Assembly: GCF_009177065.1 (NCBI RefSeq)
Contig: NZ_WEZF01000008.1
Location: forward strand, 1 to 64,000
Direction of reading: 5' to 3'
Origin: Tautonia marina
GTDB taxonomy: Bacteria; Planctomycetota; Planctomycetia; Isosphaerales; Isosphaeraceae
Length of the DNA stretch: 64,000 bases
Part shown: positions 52,476-61,619 of the stretch, piece after piece
Layout: each line of letters opens with the position of its first letter
How positions within the stretch are numbered: position 1 is the stretch's first letter
Notes under the pieces: generated by a model
What the model was told of the DNA's origin: nothing
Seen by the model: only the letters and a program-made list of their open reading frames with translations
Databases searched by the model: none
Position numbers and translations under genes: made by a program

Positions 52476-53975
52476 ATGCCGATCAATCGCAGAGAAATCC
52501 TCAGGTCGCTCTCGGTCGTCGGAGCGCTCGGCCTCCCCTCGGCTCGCGTCAGCCGAGCCCAGGACGACGACGCGAACAACTGGCCCGATTCACCGTTTCT
52601 GAGCGGCAATTATGCCCCCGTCTTCGAGGAGATCGAGGCGGAGAACCTGCGCGTCGTGGGCCGCATTCCCGAAGCCCTGGAGGGAATGTTCGTGCGCAAC
52701 GGGCCGAATCCGCAGTTTCCTCCGATCGGCAATTACCACTGGTTCGACGGCGACGGCATGCTTCACGGCGTCTTGCTCCGCGGCGGCAAGGCAAGCTATC
52801 GCAACCGATGGGTTCGCACACACGGGTTTGTCGAGGAACGCGAGGCCGGACGGGCGATCTGGGGAGGCCTGAGCAATCCGCCCAACCCCGCGCTTCTGGC
52901 CCAGGGCAAGCCGATGTTCAAGAACGCGGCGAACACCTCGGTCGTCTGGCACGACGGCAAGCTGCTCGCGTTGTGGGAAGGTGGGGAGCCTCACATCATC
53001 TCGGTGCCCGATCTCGGCACGGTCGGGCCGTATGACTTCGCGGGAAGGCTCAAGCACGCCTTCACCGCCCATCCGAAAATCGACCCCCAGACGGGCGAGA
53101 TGTTCTGCTTCGGCTACCAGCCCGTGCGACCGTATCTGCAGTACAGCGTGGTCGATGCCGAGGGAACTCTTCAATCCACCACCCCCATCGATCTGCCCAA
53201 ACCCGTGATGATGCACGATTTCGCCATCACGGAACATCATGCGATTTTCATGGATCTGCCCGCGACCTTCAATTTCGTTCGAATGCTCTCGGGAGGCCCC
53301 TTCCTGAGCTTCGAACCCGACCGCGGCGCCCGGTTCGGCATCCTCCCCCGCAAGGGAGACGGTTCGCAGATCCGGTGGTTCGAGTCCCCCTCGTGCTACG
53401 TCTTTCACACGCTCAACGCCTTCGAGGAAGGGGATGAAATCGTCCTGATCGCCTGCCGATACGAGCGATTCCCCGGATCGCTCGGCATGGGAGGCCCCCC
53501 GCTCGAAGGACGACCGGACGCCCCCGGCCCGATCGACGAGGATCCTCGCCTGCACCGTTGGCGGTTCAACCTCGCTACCGGCGCAACCACCGAGGAGACG
53601 CTCGACGACCTCCCGTGCGAGTTCCCCCGAATCAACGACACCGTGATGGGCCGCCCATCCCGCTTCGGTTACGTCATGGACAGCGCGATGACCGGCTTCC
53701 ACAAGGTCGATCTGCACGGGGGTCCGATCCTCCACCACCCGCATGGGCCCGGCCGTCTCGGCGGAGAAGGGGTCTTCGTGCCCCGACCCGACGCGACGAC
53801 CGAAGATGACGGCTGGCTGATCACCTATGTTTTTGATCAAGCCAGCGAAACCAGCGAACTGGTTGTGATCGACACCCTCGCGTTTGACGAAGGCCCCGTC
53901 GCCCGCATCCTGATCCCTAGCCGGATTCCGTACGGTTTTCACGGAACCTGGCTGCCGGCATCGGTCCTCGGTTAA
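52476..53975 (+). CDS. Carotenoid oxygenase family protein with Tat signal
   Basis: The product is 499 residues; GGGGGAGGAG precedes the ATG, so frames starting earlier are rejected. It has a twin-arginine signal (NRREILRSLSVVGALGLP, cleavage near SRAQD). The four iron-binding histidines of the seven-bladed propeller are present: His199 in FTAHPKI, His247 in MMHDFAI, His311 in YVFHTLNA and His489 in YGFHGTW. FVRNGPNPQF, WFDGDGMLHG and PRINDT are further family signatures. Members cleave carotenoids or related polyenes with oxygen (family knowledge). Export by Tat would put the folded iron enzyme outside the cytoplasm (inference). Confidence 0.93.
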   Translation: MPINRREILRSLSVVGALGLPSARVSRAQDDDANNWPDSPFLSGNYAPVFEEIEAENLRVVGRIPEALEGMFVRNGPNPQFPPIGNYHWFDGDGMLHGVLLRGGKASYRNRWVRTHGFVEEREAGRAIWGGLSNPPNPALLAQGKPMFKNAANTSVVWHDGKLLALWEGGEPHIISVPDLGTVGPYDFAGRLKHAFTAHPKIDPQTGEMFCFGYQPVRPYLQYSVVDAEGTLQSTTPIDLPKPVMMHDFAITEHHAIFMDLPATFNFVRMLSGGPFLSFEPDRGARFGILPRKGDGSQIRWFESPSCYVFHTLNAFEEGDEIVLIACRYERFPGSLGMGGPPLEGRPDAPGPIDEDPRLHRWRFNLATGATTEETLDDLPCEFPRINDTVMGRPSRFGYVMDSAMTGFHKVDLHGGPILHHPHGPGRLGGEGVFVPRPDATTEDDGWLITYVFDQASETSELVVIDTLAFDEGPVARILIPSRIPYGFHGTWLPASVLG

Positions 53976-53983
53976 CCCGAGAT

Positions 53984-55675
53984 TCAGGTCGAGGGCTCGA
54001 ACTCATCGAGGAACCGACGCTCCGACTCGGAATCACCAACCACGATCAACTCCGCGTCCCTGGGCAACGGAGCGCTCGCGTCGGGATTAATCTCCAGCGA
54101 GCCGTTCGACGCCACGCCGATGACGTTGCAGCCGGTTTCCTGACGGACGGCACACTCCTGCAACGATCGCCCAATCATCGACGGCGGAATGGGCAACTGA
54201 AACACGCTGAGCCCCTCCGAGAGCATCAGCGTGTCCATCTTCTGCAACAGGTTGAAGATGGAATTCGCCCCCATCGACGCATACGAGAGCACGAAATCCG
54301 CCCCCGCCCGATGCAGCGTGGAAACGTTCCGCTCCAGGTTCGATCGGGCGAGGATCTGGATCGTTGGCCGTAAGCGGCGGCAATAGATGGTCAGGAAGAC
54401 GTTGACGTCATCACTTCTCGTGGTGATCACGACCGACGAGGCCTTGTCGATCCCCGCCTTCTTCAAAACCTTCAGCTCGGCGGCGTTTCCGAAAACAAAC
54501 TCGGGCGAGTTGTGGACCTTTCGTTTTTGACGCTCGACGATTCGGTAGTCGATCCCCTCGGCTCGCAAGGCCCGCGCCACGGCCAGCCCCACCCGACCGC
54601 CGCCGATAATCAAGACCGGATCATCGTGCGATCGGTAGATACAGAACAGGGCATCGTAATCATCAAGCTGTGCCCGGGAACCGGCGAGCAACAAGACCGA
54701 GGTGGGCTGAATCACGGTCTCGGGGCTGGCAATCTGAAACCGCCCCCGGTCCCAGACTCCGACCACGCTGACGTTCGCATGGTCGCGGAGCCGAATATCA
54801 CGCAGGTTCCGCCCCACAAGCGGCGTATCCCGAACCAGCGACTGGGCGATCAGCAAATCCCCCACCTGGCCGACCACGTGGCTCCTTGCATCCCGCCCCA
54901 GCACGCAGAGCGCCAGTTGCCGACCCAGCAAATCGGCCAGTCTCAACACCCGGTTGCATCCGGCCAGCTCCAGAATATCGACCGAAGCCGCCGCCGAGGC
55001 CGTGGCCACAATCGGCACCGTCTCGGAAATTTCTCGAACGGTGAAGGCCACGTTCGTATTGCTCATGTCACCGCGAGTCGTGGCGACCAGGGCCGCCTGA
55101 TCCACCCGGACCCGCCGATACGTTTCCGGATCATCCAGATCGCCGAGCATGACTCGGTAGCCCTGATCGTGCAGCTTCAGGGCTTCGCTCAACTCGGAAA
55201 CGAGGATGACATACTCCAGGTGCGATTGGTCCAGCTTACGAATCAGTGGCCCTTCAATCGGACCCAGGGTCGTCAGCACCACATGGCCGTGCGTTTGGGG
55301 AGACAGGGCCCTCGGCGCTCGGGCGGCGGCCTGGGCGTCCATCCACGGCACAAAGAAAAACTGGATGAAGGTAAACGGAATCAGGATCAGCATGAACACC
55401 GTACCGCTCAGCAACACCACGACCGAGAACACCCGCCCCAGGTCCGACTCGAACGTGATGTCGCCAAAGCCGAGCGTCGACATGGTGACGAGGGTCCAGT
55501 AAAACCCCGTCACCCAGCTATGTTCCTTCCCTTCGTACTCGCTGATCAGATGAAACCCGACCGTAAACACCACTACCAGGAGCGACACGGCCAGGAGCAG
55601 TTGCACCAGGATCTGAAGATTCCGACGCTCCTTCCGGGCGACCAGGTTGTGCAGAATGACGATCAGCGATTTCAT
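53984..55675 (-). CDS. Potassium channel with two RCK/TrkA domains
   Basis: The product is 563 residues; I start it at the ATG at 55675 because a longer frame to 55783 adds an unlikely leader. Two membrane helices (about 22-45 and 84-108) flank the filter TMSTLGFGDITF. The first RCK domain starts HVVLTTLGPIEGPLI and lacks a full GxGxxG; the second has VLIIGGGRVGLAVA. TrkA-C-like domains follow each. This is the layout of ligand-gated prokaryotic K+ channels (family knowledge). The gene ends 8 bases from the convergent carotenoid oxygenase gene. Confidence 0.9.
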   Translation of the reverse strand: MKSLIVILHNLVARKERRNLQILVQLLLAVSLLVVVFTVGFHLISEYEGKEHSWVTGFYWTLVTMSTLGFGDITFESDLGRVFSVVVLLSGTVFMLILIPFTFIQFFFVPWMDAQAAARAPRALSPQTHGHVVLTTLGPIEGPLIRKLDQSHLEYVILVSELSEALKLHDQGYRVMLGDLDDPETYRRVRVDQAALVATTRGDMSNTNVAFTVREISETVPIVATASAAASVDILELAGCNRVLRLADLLGRQLALCVLGRDARSHVVGQVGDLLIAQSLVRDTPLVGRNLRDIRLRDHANVSVVGVWDRGRFQIASPETVIQPTSVLLLAGSRAQLDDYDALFCIYRSHDDPVLIIGGGRVGLAVARALRAEGIDYRIVERQKRKVHNSPEFVFGNAAELKVLKKAGIDKASSVVITTRSDDVNVFLTIYCRRLRPTIQILARSNLERNVSTLHRAGADFVLSYASMGANSIFNLLQKMDTLMLSEGLSVFQLPIPPSMIGRSLQECAVRQETGCNVIGVASNGSLEINPDASAPLPRDAELIVVGDSESERRFLDEFEPST

Positions 55676-55796
55676 CGCTTGAACCCAATTCCCAACAACT
55701 GCGAGGTTCGTTCGCCCTGCCTTGGGCGGCTTTGGTCCTGTCGCCTGAGCGAGGCCGGACCGCCCAGCACGGTCGGGCCTCACTCAGAGCCGTCGA

Positions 55797-56816
55797 TCAG
55801 TACGCCTCGGCCTTCGCTGCCGACTGCTCACCCCGGGCGACCAGGACCACACCCAGCTCGTAGAGCCCCACCATCGGAAAGGCGAGCATCAGCATGCTGA
55901 CGATGTCGGCCGGGGTCAGCATCGATGCAATGATGGTGATTCCCAGCAGGGCGAATTTCCGCTTCTCTCGGAAGGTCTGCGCCGAGACGATCCCGAGCTT
56001 CCCGACAAAGAGCATCACCAGGGGCAACTGAAAGCCGATCCCGAAGACCAACGGCAACAGCGTGGCGAAGCTCATCCAGGCGGTGAGCTGGAGGCTCGGC
56101 TCCACGTTCAACCAGATGTTAAACTGAAGCAAGAACTGCAAGGTCAGGGGCAGGACCCCGAAGTAGCAAAGGAAGACCCCTCCCAGAAACAGGCCCACCG
56201 AGAACGGCAGGTAACGGTAAACCGTGGCCCGCTCGTGCCGGTAGAGCCCAGCCGCCACAAACGCCCAGAGCTGGTAGAAGACCCAGGGGCTGACGATCAC
56301 CAGGCCGGTGATGATGCAGACCGTGAACCAGATGATCACCGTTTCCATGGGCCGGAGCGCGATCAGGGCCTTCTGACGCTGGACGTTGGTGTTGACCATA
56401 TCGATCGTGGCCGCCTCGCGGATCTGCATCGGCAGTTCCACATATCGGCCTTCCAGCGCCTCGGGATCGTCCTCGGGCAAGGCGACACTCGGGGCCACCT
56501 CACGCAGGGCAGCCACCAGGGCGGCGGCCGAAATCCGGGCGGGCATCTCGGTGTAGGTCGCCCTGCGTTCCGCGTCGGCCATCCGCTCCGTGGTCTGCCG
56601 TATGTGGTAGGCCTCCAGCGCTTCCTGAGCCGGATTCTGCATCCCCTGCATGACGTGGTAGCCAAGGTTCAGGGGCGGGATCAACGACAGGATCACGCCC
56701 ACGACCAGGCCGAGCAGGGCCAGAACCAGGCGCAATCGGAGTTCTTCAATGTGGTCGCCGAAACTCATGGCGACCATCTCTTGTTCTTCTTCGAAAAGAT
56801 CGCGTTCTACAGCCAT
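55797..56816 (-). CDS. tatC: Twin-arginine translocase subunit TatC with enlarged first loop
   Basis: The product is 339 residues against about 250 for typical TatC. Together with TatA/B it moves folded proteins across the membrane (family knowledge). Core motifs are FGDHIEELRLRL, SPWVFYQLWAFVAAGLYRHE, FGIGFQLPLVMLF and TPADIVSMLMLAFPMVGLYE. The extra length is an insertion of about 110 residues between helix 1 (about 28-46) and helix 2 (about 158-178), containing LREVAPSVALPEDDPEALEG. The ATG at 56816 is chosen over a frame reaching 56933. At least four genes in this window have Tat-type signals. Confidence 0.93.
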   Translation of the reverse strand: MAVERDLFEEEQEMVAMSFGDHIEELRLRLVLALLGLVVGVILSLIPPLNLGYHVMQGMQNPAQEALEAYHIRQTTERMADAERRATYTEMPARISAAALVAALREVAPSVALPEDDPEALEGRYVELPMQIREAATIDMVNTNVQRQKALIALRPMETVIIWFTVCIITGLVIVSPWVFYQLWAFVAAGLYRHERATVYRYLPFSVGLFLGGVFLCYFGVLPLTLQFLLQFNIWLNVEPSLQLTAWMSFATLLPLVFGIGFQLPLVMLFVGKLGIVSAQTFREKRKFALLGITIIASMLTPADIVSMLMLAFPMVGLYELGVVLVARGEQSAAKAEAY

Positions 56817-57055
56817 GGCGATCAATCCCCCGCGGGCATCAGGGCCGCTCGGGCGTAAGGGCCGCTCGGGCGATGGACGGAGTCCGGGGAGGAGACGCGG
56901 GTCGCTCCGATCGGTCACTCGACCGGGGACCACTCCTTCGGCGCCGCCGTGAGCCTCGCGGGGACGGCTAAATCGGGCGGGGGCGTTCCTGCGTCATTGA
57001 AGATACCAGGGATCGCCCCCCCTTGGCCAGTCCCAGCAGCCCCTCAGACGCACGA

Positions 57056-57085
57056 TTGCCTCATCGGCTCGGCCCCGGCTACAAT
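57056..57085 (+). promoter_or_regulatory. Putative sigma-70-type promoter of dprA
   Basis: TTGCCT at 57056-57061 and TACAAT at 57080-57085 are 18 bases apart, about 75 bases before the GTG start of dprA. It is one of the better matches in the window. Confidence 0.5.
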
Positions 57086-57160
57086 CCCGACCGGTGTGCG
57101 TCTGCCCGGCGTTGTCCCGCCCGGCCTCAAGTTCCCCTGCCGTTCTGCCCGAGACCGCCC

Positions 57161-58294
57161 GTGCCCGACTCCGATTCCGGCGACGATCGCTCCCTGCTCG
57201 ACCTGCTCTGCCTGGCGATGATCCCCGGCATCGGCCCCCTGACCAGCCGCGCCCTGCTCGATTCCTTCGGCAGCGCCGGCAAGGTCCTCTCGGCCTCCCT
57301 CGCCGACCTGAAGCGGGTGCCCGGCGTCGGCCCGAAACTGGCCGAGAAAATTGTCTCGGCCCGCCGCGACCTCGACCCCGAGGTCGAACTCCAGCGCTGC
57401 CGCCAACAGGGGGTTCGGCCCATCCCGTTCGATGATCCTGAGTACCCAGAGCCCTTGAAGTCGATCTCCGACCCGCCCGCCTTGCTCTACGTCCGGGGAA
57501 CCTTGCTGCCGACCGACTCGCTCGCCATCGCCCTGGTCGGCGCTCGCAAGGCAACCCCCTACGGCATGAGGATCGCAGAGCGCCTGGCCGGATCGCTCGC
57601 CCGGGTCGGCCTGACGGTCGTCTCGGGCCTGGCCCGGGGGATCGACGCCGCCGCCCACCGGGGAGCCCTTCGCGCCGGGGGCCGAACGATCGGCGTCCTC
57701 GGCAACGGCCTCGGCTCGATCTACCCTCCCGAGCACGCCGAACTCGCGGCCGAGGTCGCCGCCTCGGGGGCGGTCGTCAGCGAACAGCCGATGGAACAGA
57801 AGCCCCTCGCCGGGCTCTTTCCCCAGCGCAACCGTCTGATTGCCGGGCTCTGCCTCGGGGTCGTGGTCGTCGAGGCCGCCCCTCGCAGCGGCTCCCTCTC
57901 ATCGGCTCACCACGCAATGGAGCAGAACCGCGAGGTCTTCGCCGTCCCCGGCCCGATCGACAGCATCACCAGCCGAGGCTGCCACGCCCTGATCCGAGAC
58001 GGTGCCCGGCTCGTCGAAACCGTCGATGACATCCTCGAAGAACTCGGGCCGCTCGCCCGGGCCGTCTCCGTCTCCAGCGAGCCCGAAGCCCCCGAGGTCC
58101 GCCATCCGGCCGAGCTTTCCCTGACCGACCACGAGCGCGCGGTCCTCGGCCACCTCGACGACCTCCCTCGGGGTATCGACGAGCTGATCGTCCGAACCGG
58201 CCTGGCCCCGTCTCAGGTCATGGCCACCATGGCGATTCTGGAGATGCGTCGCCTGATCCGACGCAACGCCGGCAATCAGTTCACCCGGATCTGA
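57161..58294 (+). CDS. dprA: DNA-processing protein DprA
   Basis: The product is 377 residues from a GTG; a frame to 57023 would overlap the promoter. It loads RecA onto single-stranded DNA taken up in transformation (family knowledge). Residues 10-70 form a helix-hairpin-helix region (LAMIPGIGPLTSRALL, LKRVPGVGPKLAEKI). Then comes the Rossmann-like core: ALVGARKATPYGMRI, VVSGLARGIDAAAH, GLGSIYPPEH, FPQRNRLIAGL and REVFAVPG. The C-terminal 70 residues are the winged-helix domain. Its end overlaps the antisense PEP-CTERM gene by 14 bases. Confidence 0.95.
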   Translation: MPDSDSGDDRSLLDLLCLAMIPGIGPLTSRALLDSFGSAGKVLSASLADLKRVPGVGPKLAEKIVSARRDLDPEVELQRCRQQGVRPIPFDDPEYPEPLKSISDPPALLYVRGTLLPTDSLAIALVGARKATPYGMRIAERLAGSLARVGLTVVSGLARGIDAAAHRGALRAGGRTIGVLGNGLGSIYPPEHAELAAEVAASGAVVSEQPMEQKPLAGLFPQRNRLIAGLCLGVVVVEAAPRSGSLSSAHHAMEQNREVFAVPGPIDSITSRGCHALIRDGARLVETVDDILEELGPLARAVSVSSEPEAPEVRHPAELSLTDHERAVLGHLDDLPRGIDELIVRTGLAPSQVMATMAILEMRRLIRRNAGNQFTRI

Positions 58295-59495
58295 TCCGCC
58301 CGCGGTTCGACCCTCGCCGACGAAGCCAGGTCCAGGCTCCTGCGCCCGAGGCCCCCAGCAGCACCAGCACGATTGAGCCGGGCTCGGGGGTCGCATGGAC
58401 GGTCGATCCCCCTCCCGGGTCCGGCGATCCCGAAGTCCTCAATTCGAGCAAGAAGGCCCGCGAAACCCCGTCCTTCAAACCGGTCCCGACAATCATTCCC
58501 GCATCGTTGATGCCCGAGGCCGTTTGCAGGAGCCATCCCGAATTGGGATCGATCAGGTGGTTCAGGTCCACCATTCCGTCGGTCGCGGTCCACAGGAAGG
58601 CCCGAGCGCCGAGACTTCCCGAGACTCGGCCGACCACGTCTCCCCGCGCGTTGATACCCATGCCATAGCTCGACCGACCACCGGGCAGAAGCCCCAGAGA
58701 CACGAGGCCGCCGGGACGCCCCAGAAAGGCCATGTCGCGGCCCGAGGCGTCGGTCGCGTACCCCGTAATCAACCCGTCGTCATTAATTGCCCGGGCCACG
58801 CTGCCCCCGCCTCCCGGAAGCGTCCCGACAGCGTGCATCCCCAGGTCATCGGCCAGAAAGGCCCGCCGCACGCCGAACCAATCGACCGACTCTCCCACGA
58901 CCTGACCGCTCGCATTGATGCCGTAAGCCCGGCTCGACAGGCCCCCGTTCAGGGTTCCCAGCTCGACGAAGGTGCCGTCGGTCGTGATCCGGAACGCCAC
59001 GGTTCGACCATCCTCTCGATCGCCGTGGCCGGCAATCTCGCCAGCAGCGTTGATGGCCACCGCCTCGCTCCAGGAACCGCCGGACAAGGTCCCCAGGTTC
59101 ACCATTGCTCCGCCGCTGGATCGAAAGGCGCGGCGAGATCCTTCGCCGAAGTCGCTGACCCCGACCACCACATTGCTGCCACTGATCCCCAGCCCTTGAC
59201 TCTTGCCCCGCTCTCCTGCGAGCGAGCCGAGAATCTGCACCGAGCCCCCGGGCGATCCCAGAAACGCCTGCGACGATCCCGGAGTCTGCGCCGTTCCGGC
59301 CACCTGGCCCGTCGCGCTGATCGCCGCGCCCGTGCTCCAGGCCGAGGCATCCATCGGCCCCAGGTCCACCACCTTATAGATCGGTAACGACTCCGCCTCG
59401 GCTCGGGGGCACACTCCCGCCAGCAGCAGGAAGGCCAGCATGCCCGAAACCAGACGCATCCACCGAGTCGGCGGTGCCAACGCAAGGGCTCGCAT
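58281..59495 (-). CDS. HAF-repeat protein with PEP-CTERM signal
   Basis: The product is 404 residues. Several ATGs are possible; I chose 59495 because it places a signal peptide (RLVSGMLAFLLLAGVCPRAEA) near the N-terminus. ATG 59459 is the alternative. Six or more repeats of about 40-50 residues follow the HAF pattern (AINAAGEIAGHGDREDG..AF, VELGTLNGGLSSRAYGINAS, GVRRAFLADDLG), which probably makes a beta-propeller-like fold. The C-terminus is ATPEPGSIVLVLLGASGAGA followed by basic residues, a PEP-CTERM signal. The gene probably encodes an envelope or matrix protein of unknown function. Confidence 0.85.
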   Translation of the reverse strand: MRALALAPPTRWMRLVSGMLAFLLLAGVCPRAEAESLPIYKVVDLGPMDASAWSTGAAISATGQVAGTAQTPGSSQAFLGSPGGSVQILGSLAGERGKSQGLGISGSNVVVGVSDFGEGSRRAFRSSGGAMVNLGTLSGGSWSEAVAINAAGEIAGHGDREDGRTVAFRITTDGTFVELGTLNGGLSSRAYGINASGQVVGESVDWFGVRRAFLADDLGMHAVGTLPGGGGSVARAINDDGLITGYATDASGRDMAFLGRPGGLVSLGLLPGGRSSYGMGINARGDVVGRVSGSLGARAFLWTATDGMVDLNHLIDPNSGWLLQTASGINDAGMIVGTGLKDGVSRAFLLELRTSGSPDPGGGSTVHATPEPGSIVLVLLGASGAGAWTWLRRRGSNRGRIRSG

Positions 59496-59810
59496 CAGAC
59501 GCGATTCCCAGTCATAAGGACCATTCGCAACGAGGTCAATCTCAACGCGTGCTGTCAACCAGGATAGCCAATCGATCAACCGTCCGACCATCAAAAATCG
59601 CGTGATTCCGCGAAATTCGACATGCAACCACGCATTGTTCGGCCATCTGATGGTGTGAACCTGTTTGTTTCAGGCAACGTCGAGCAGGATTCCCGCCTCT
59701 GGGGAGAAATCGGCCGGTGCCGAGGTTGCGCGAATGTCGTGGTGGAGGGAGTCGTCCGAGGCGGCAAACGCCGGCCGGCGAGGGTCGAGGAGCCAGGTGA
59801 AGGGCTCCCT
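59496..59810. other. Divergent intergenic region without a supported gene
   Basis: It separates the HAF/PEP-CTERM gene from the ABC operon. Frames crossing it lack ribosome binding sites. A-T-rich pieces near 59590-59660 may hold the promoter for the minus-strand gene. Confidence 0.4.
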
Positions 59811-59839
59811 TGTTCGGAGGGGAGGGGGGTTCGTATGAT
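59811..59839 (+). promoter_or_regulatory. Putative promoter of the ABC operon
   Basis: TTGTTC at 59811-59816 and TATGAT at 59834-59839 are exactly 17 bases apart, 72 bases before the first ATG of the operon. Pattern match only, but one of the better matches. Confidence 0.5.
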
Positions 59840-59910
59840 GCAAAGGGCTGTCCTGCCGCCGTGCTGAATTCCGCTCGAAACGATCGCGGACGGAGCCGGA
59901 GCCCTTCACC

Positions 59911-60792
59911 ATGCCCCCTCGACTCGTCTCGCTCGGAATGCTCGTATTCTGGTCGGTCGCCGCGTCGGCCTTGCTGGTCCGTGATGTTTTGCCCGATCTG
60001 CTCGTCGGTCCTCCTCCGGACATGCGAGACATCGCGCAGGCCGACGACACAAAAGGACCGACCCGATGGAACCTGATGGTTCCCGACCCCGAGAGTGACG
60101 GGCCGGACGACCTGACGGCCGTCGGCCAGGCCGTGACCGAGACGAAGCGCCAGCGCGACGGCCACGTCCGCTTCGAGAGTGTCGTGACGCTCGACGCCGG
60201 CGCCTTGCTCGATCGCACTCCCCTGGAGTCGGCCGGCAACGAGCGCCTGGAGATTCGCAGCGTCATCGGGGTCGATTCGGCCGGAAATCTCAACGTCCTG
60301 CGATCATCGGTTCGAATCGAGGGGGACGAGACGGAATTGCTCGTGCTTGAAGGGCATGTGGCCAGCGACGAGATCGTCATCACCGCCCGAGGCCCGCTCC
60401 TGATCTTCGGCAAGCGGACCTTCACCTTCCCCTATCAGGCGCGGGGCATGGTCCAGAATTCGCTCTCACCGCTGGAGCGCATTCCCGGCTTGCACGTTGG
60501 CCAACGATGGGAGAGTCGGGTTGTCAGCCCGTTGACCGGTCGGGTCGAGACGGTTCACGTCGAGGTTACCAACCGCAACGTCATGATCCCCTGGCAGGAC
60601 AGCCTCGTGCCGACCTATCTCGTCGTGACCCGGATGCGGGGCCTCACAGCCCGCACCTGGGCCAGGGCCTCCGATGGCCTCGTGATCCGCCAAGAGGTGC
60701 CCTTGATGATCGTCAACCTCGTCATGGAGCGCGTTCCCGCGGCTCCCGAATCCCTCGGCAACCGATCCGGCAACATCCCGGGGGGCCGGTGA
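59911..60792 (+). CDS. Exported/anchored protein of ABC exporter operon
   Basis: The product is 293 residues, with an N-terminal membrane segment or signal (RLVSLGMLVFWSVAASALLV). The body is beta-rich and includes VTLDAGALLDRTPLES, GPLLIFGKRTFTFPYQARG and LTGRVETVHVEVTNR. I do not recognise the family. Its stop overlaps the ATG of the ATPase gene (TGATG), so it is translationally coupled. It may be the periplasmic partner or substrate-handling part of the transporter (inference). Confidence 0.82.
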   Translation: MPPRLVSLGMLVFWSVAASALLVRDVLPDLLVGPPPDMRDIAQADDTKGPTRWNLMVPDPESDGPDDLTAVGQAVTETKRQRDGHVRFESVVTLDAGALLDRTPLESAGNERLEIRSVIGVDSAGNLNVLRSSVRIEGDETELLVLEGHVASDEIVITARGPLLIFGKRTFTFPYQARGMVQNSLSPLERIPGLHVGQRWESRVVSPLTGRVETVHVEVTNRNVMIPWQDSLVPTYLVVTRMRGLTARTWARASDGLVIRQEVPLMIVNLVMERVPAAPESLGNRSGNIPGGR

Positions 60793-61619
60793 TGATCGAG
60801 CTGATCGGCGTGACCAAGAGCTTCGGACGCAAGAAAGCCGTCGACGGGCTCGATCTCCAGGTCCGGGCCGGAGAGCTGTTCGCCTTCCTCGGACCCAACG
60901 GCGCGGGCAAGACCACCACCATCAAGATGCTCTGCGGCCTCTTGACCCCCAGTTCCGGGACGGTCCGCATCGGCGGTTTCCCCAGCAGTAGCCGAGAGGC
61001 CCGGCAATTAATCGCCTATGTACCGGATCAGCCGTATCTGTATGAGAAGCTCACCGGACGCGAGTTCCTCCGGTTCGTGGTCGAGATGTACGGCCTCGAC
61101 CGCCGCCACGCCTCGGCGAAGATCGAGGAACTGATCGACATCTTCGAGATGCGCGACTACATCGACGAACTTTGCGAGAACTACTCGCACGGCATGAAGC
61201 AGCGCGTCGTCTTCGCCTCGGCCCTGGTCCACGAGCCGAAGGTCCTGATCGTCGACGAGCCCCTGGTCGGGCTCGATCCCCGCAGCGGCCGGATCGTCAA
61301 GGACCTGTTCGTTTCTCAGGCCCGCTCCGGCGTGGCCGTCCTGATGTCGACCCACCTCCTGGCCATCGCCGAGGAGCTGGCCGACACCATCGGCATCATC
61401 GACCGCGGCAAGATGCTCATGACCGGCTCGCTGGCCGAGATCCGCGAGCGAGCCCAGATGCACGGCCCCCTCGAAGACCTGTTCTTGAAGCTCACCAGCG
61501 GCGACCGGCCGAGGCTCTCGGCTCCCTCGGCTCCGAGTGACTCCAACGGCGACTCCGGTTCCGGATCGACCGCCCATTCCCCTTCCGAGGCCATCGAGCT
61601 GGGGGACCGTCTGCCGTGA
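60792..61619 (+). CDS. ABC-2 type transporter ATP-binding protein
   Basis: The product is 275 residues. It powers export by hydrolysing ATP at the inner membrane face (family knowledge). Walker A is FLGPNGAGKTTT, the signature is the degenerate ENYSHGMKQR in place of LSGGQ, Walker B is VLIVDEPLVGLDP and the switch His is in MSTHLL. The last 40 residues are Ser-rich and probably disordered. Its last codons overlap the GTG of the permease gene by 4 bases (GTGA). The substrate is unknown. Confidence 0.95.
   Translation: MIELIGVTKSFGRKKAVDGLDLQVRAGELFAFLGPNGAGKTTTIKMLCGLLTPSSGTVRIGGFPSSSREARQLIAYVPDQPYLYEKLTGREFLRFVVEMYGLDRRHASAKIEELIDIFEMRDYIDELCENYSHGMKQRVVFASALVHEPKVLIVDEPLVGLDPRSGRIVKDLFVSQARSGVAVLMSTHLLAIAEELADTIGIIDRGKMLMTGSLAEIRERAQMHGPLEDLFLKLTSGDRPRLSAPSAPSDSNGDSGSGSTAHSPSEAIELGDRLP

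Noticed and set aside
54512-55900. Plus-strand frame of 462 residues opposite the potassium channel
   Set aside because: It is His/Gln/Arg rich with no motif, and the channel filter and RCK domains are on the other strand.
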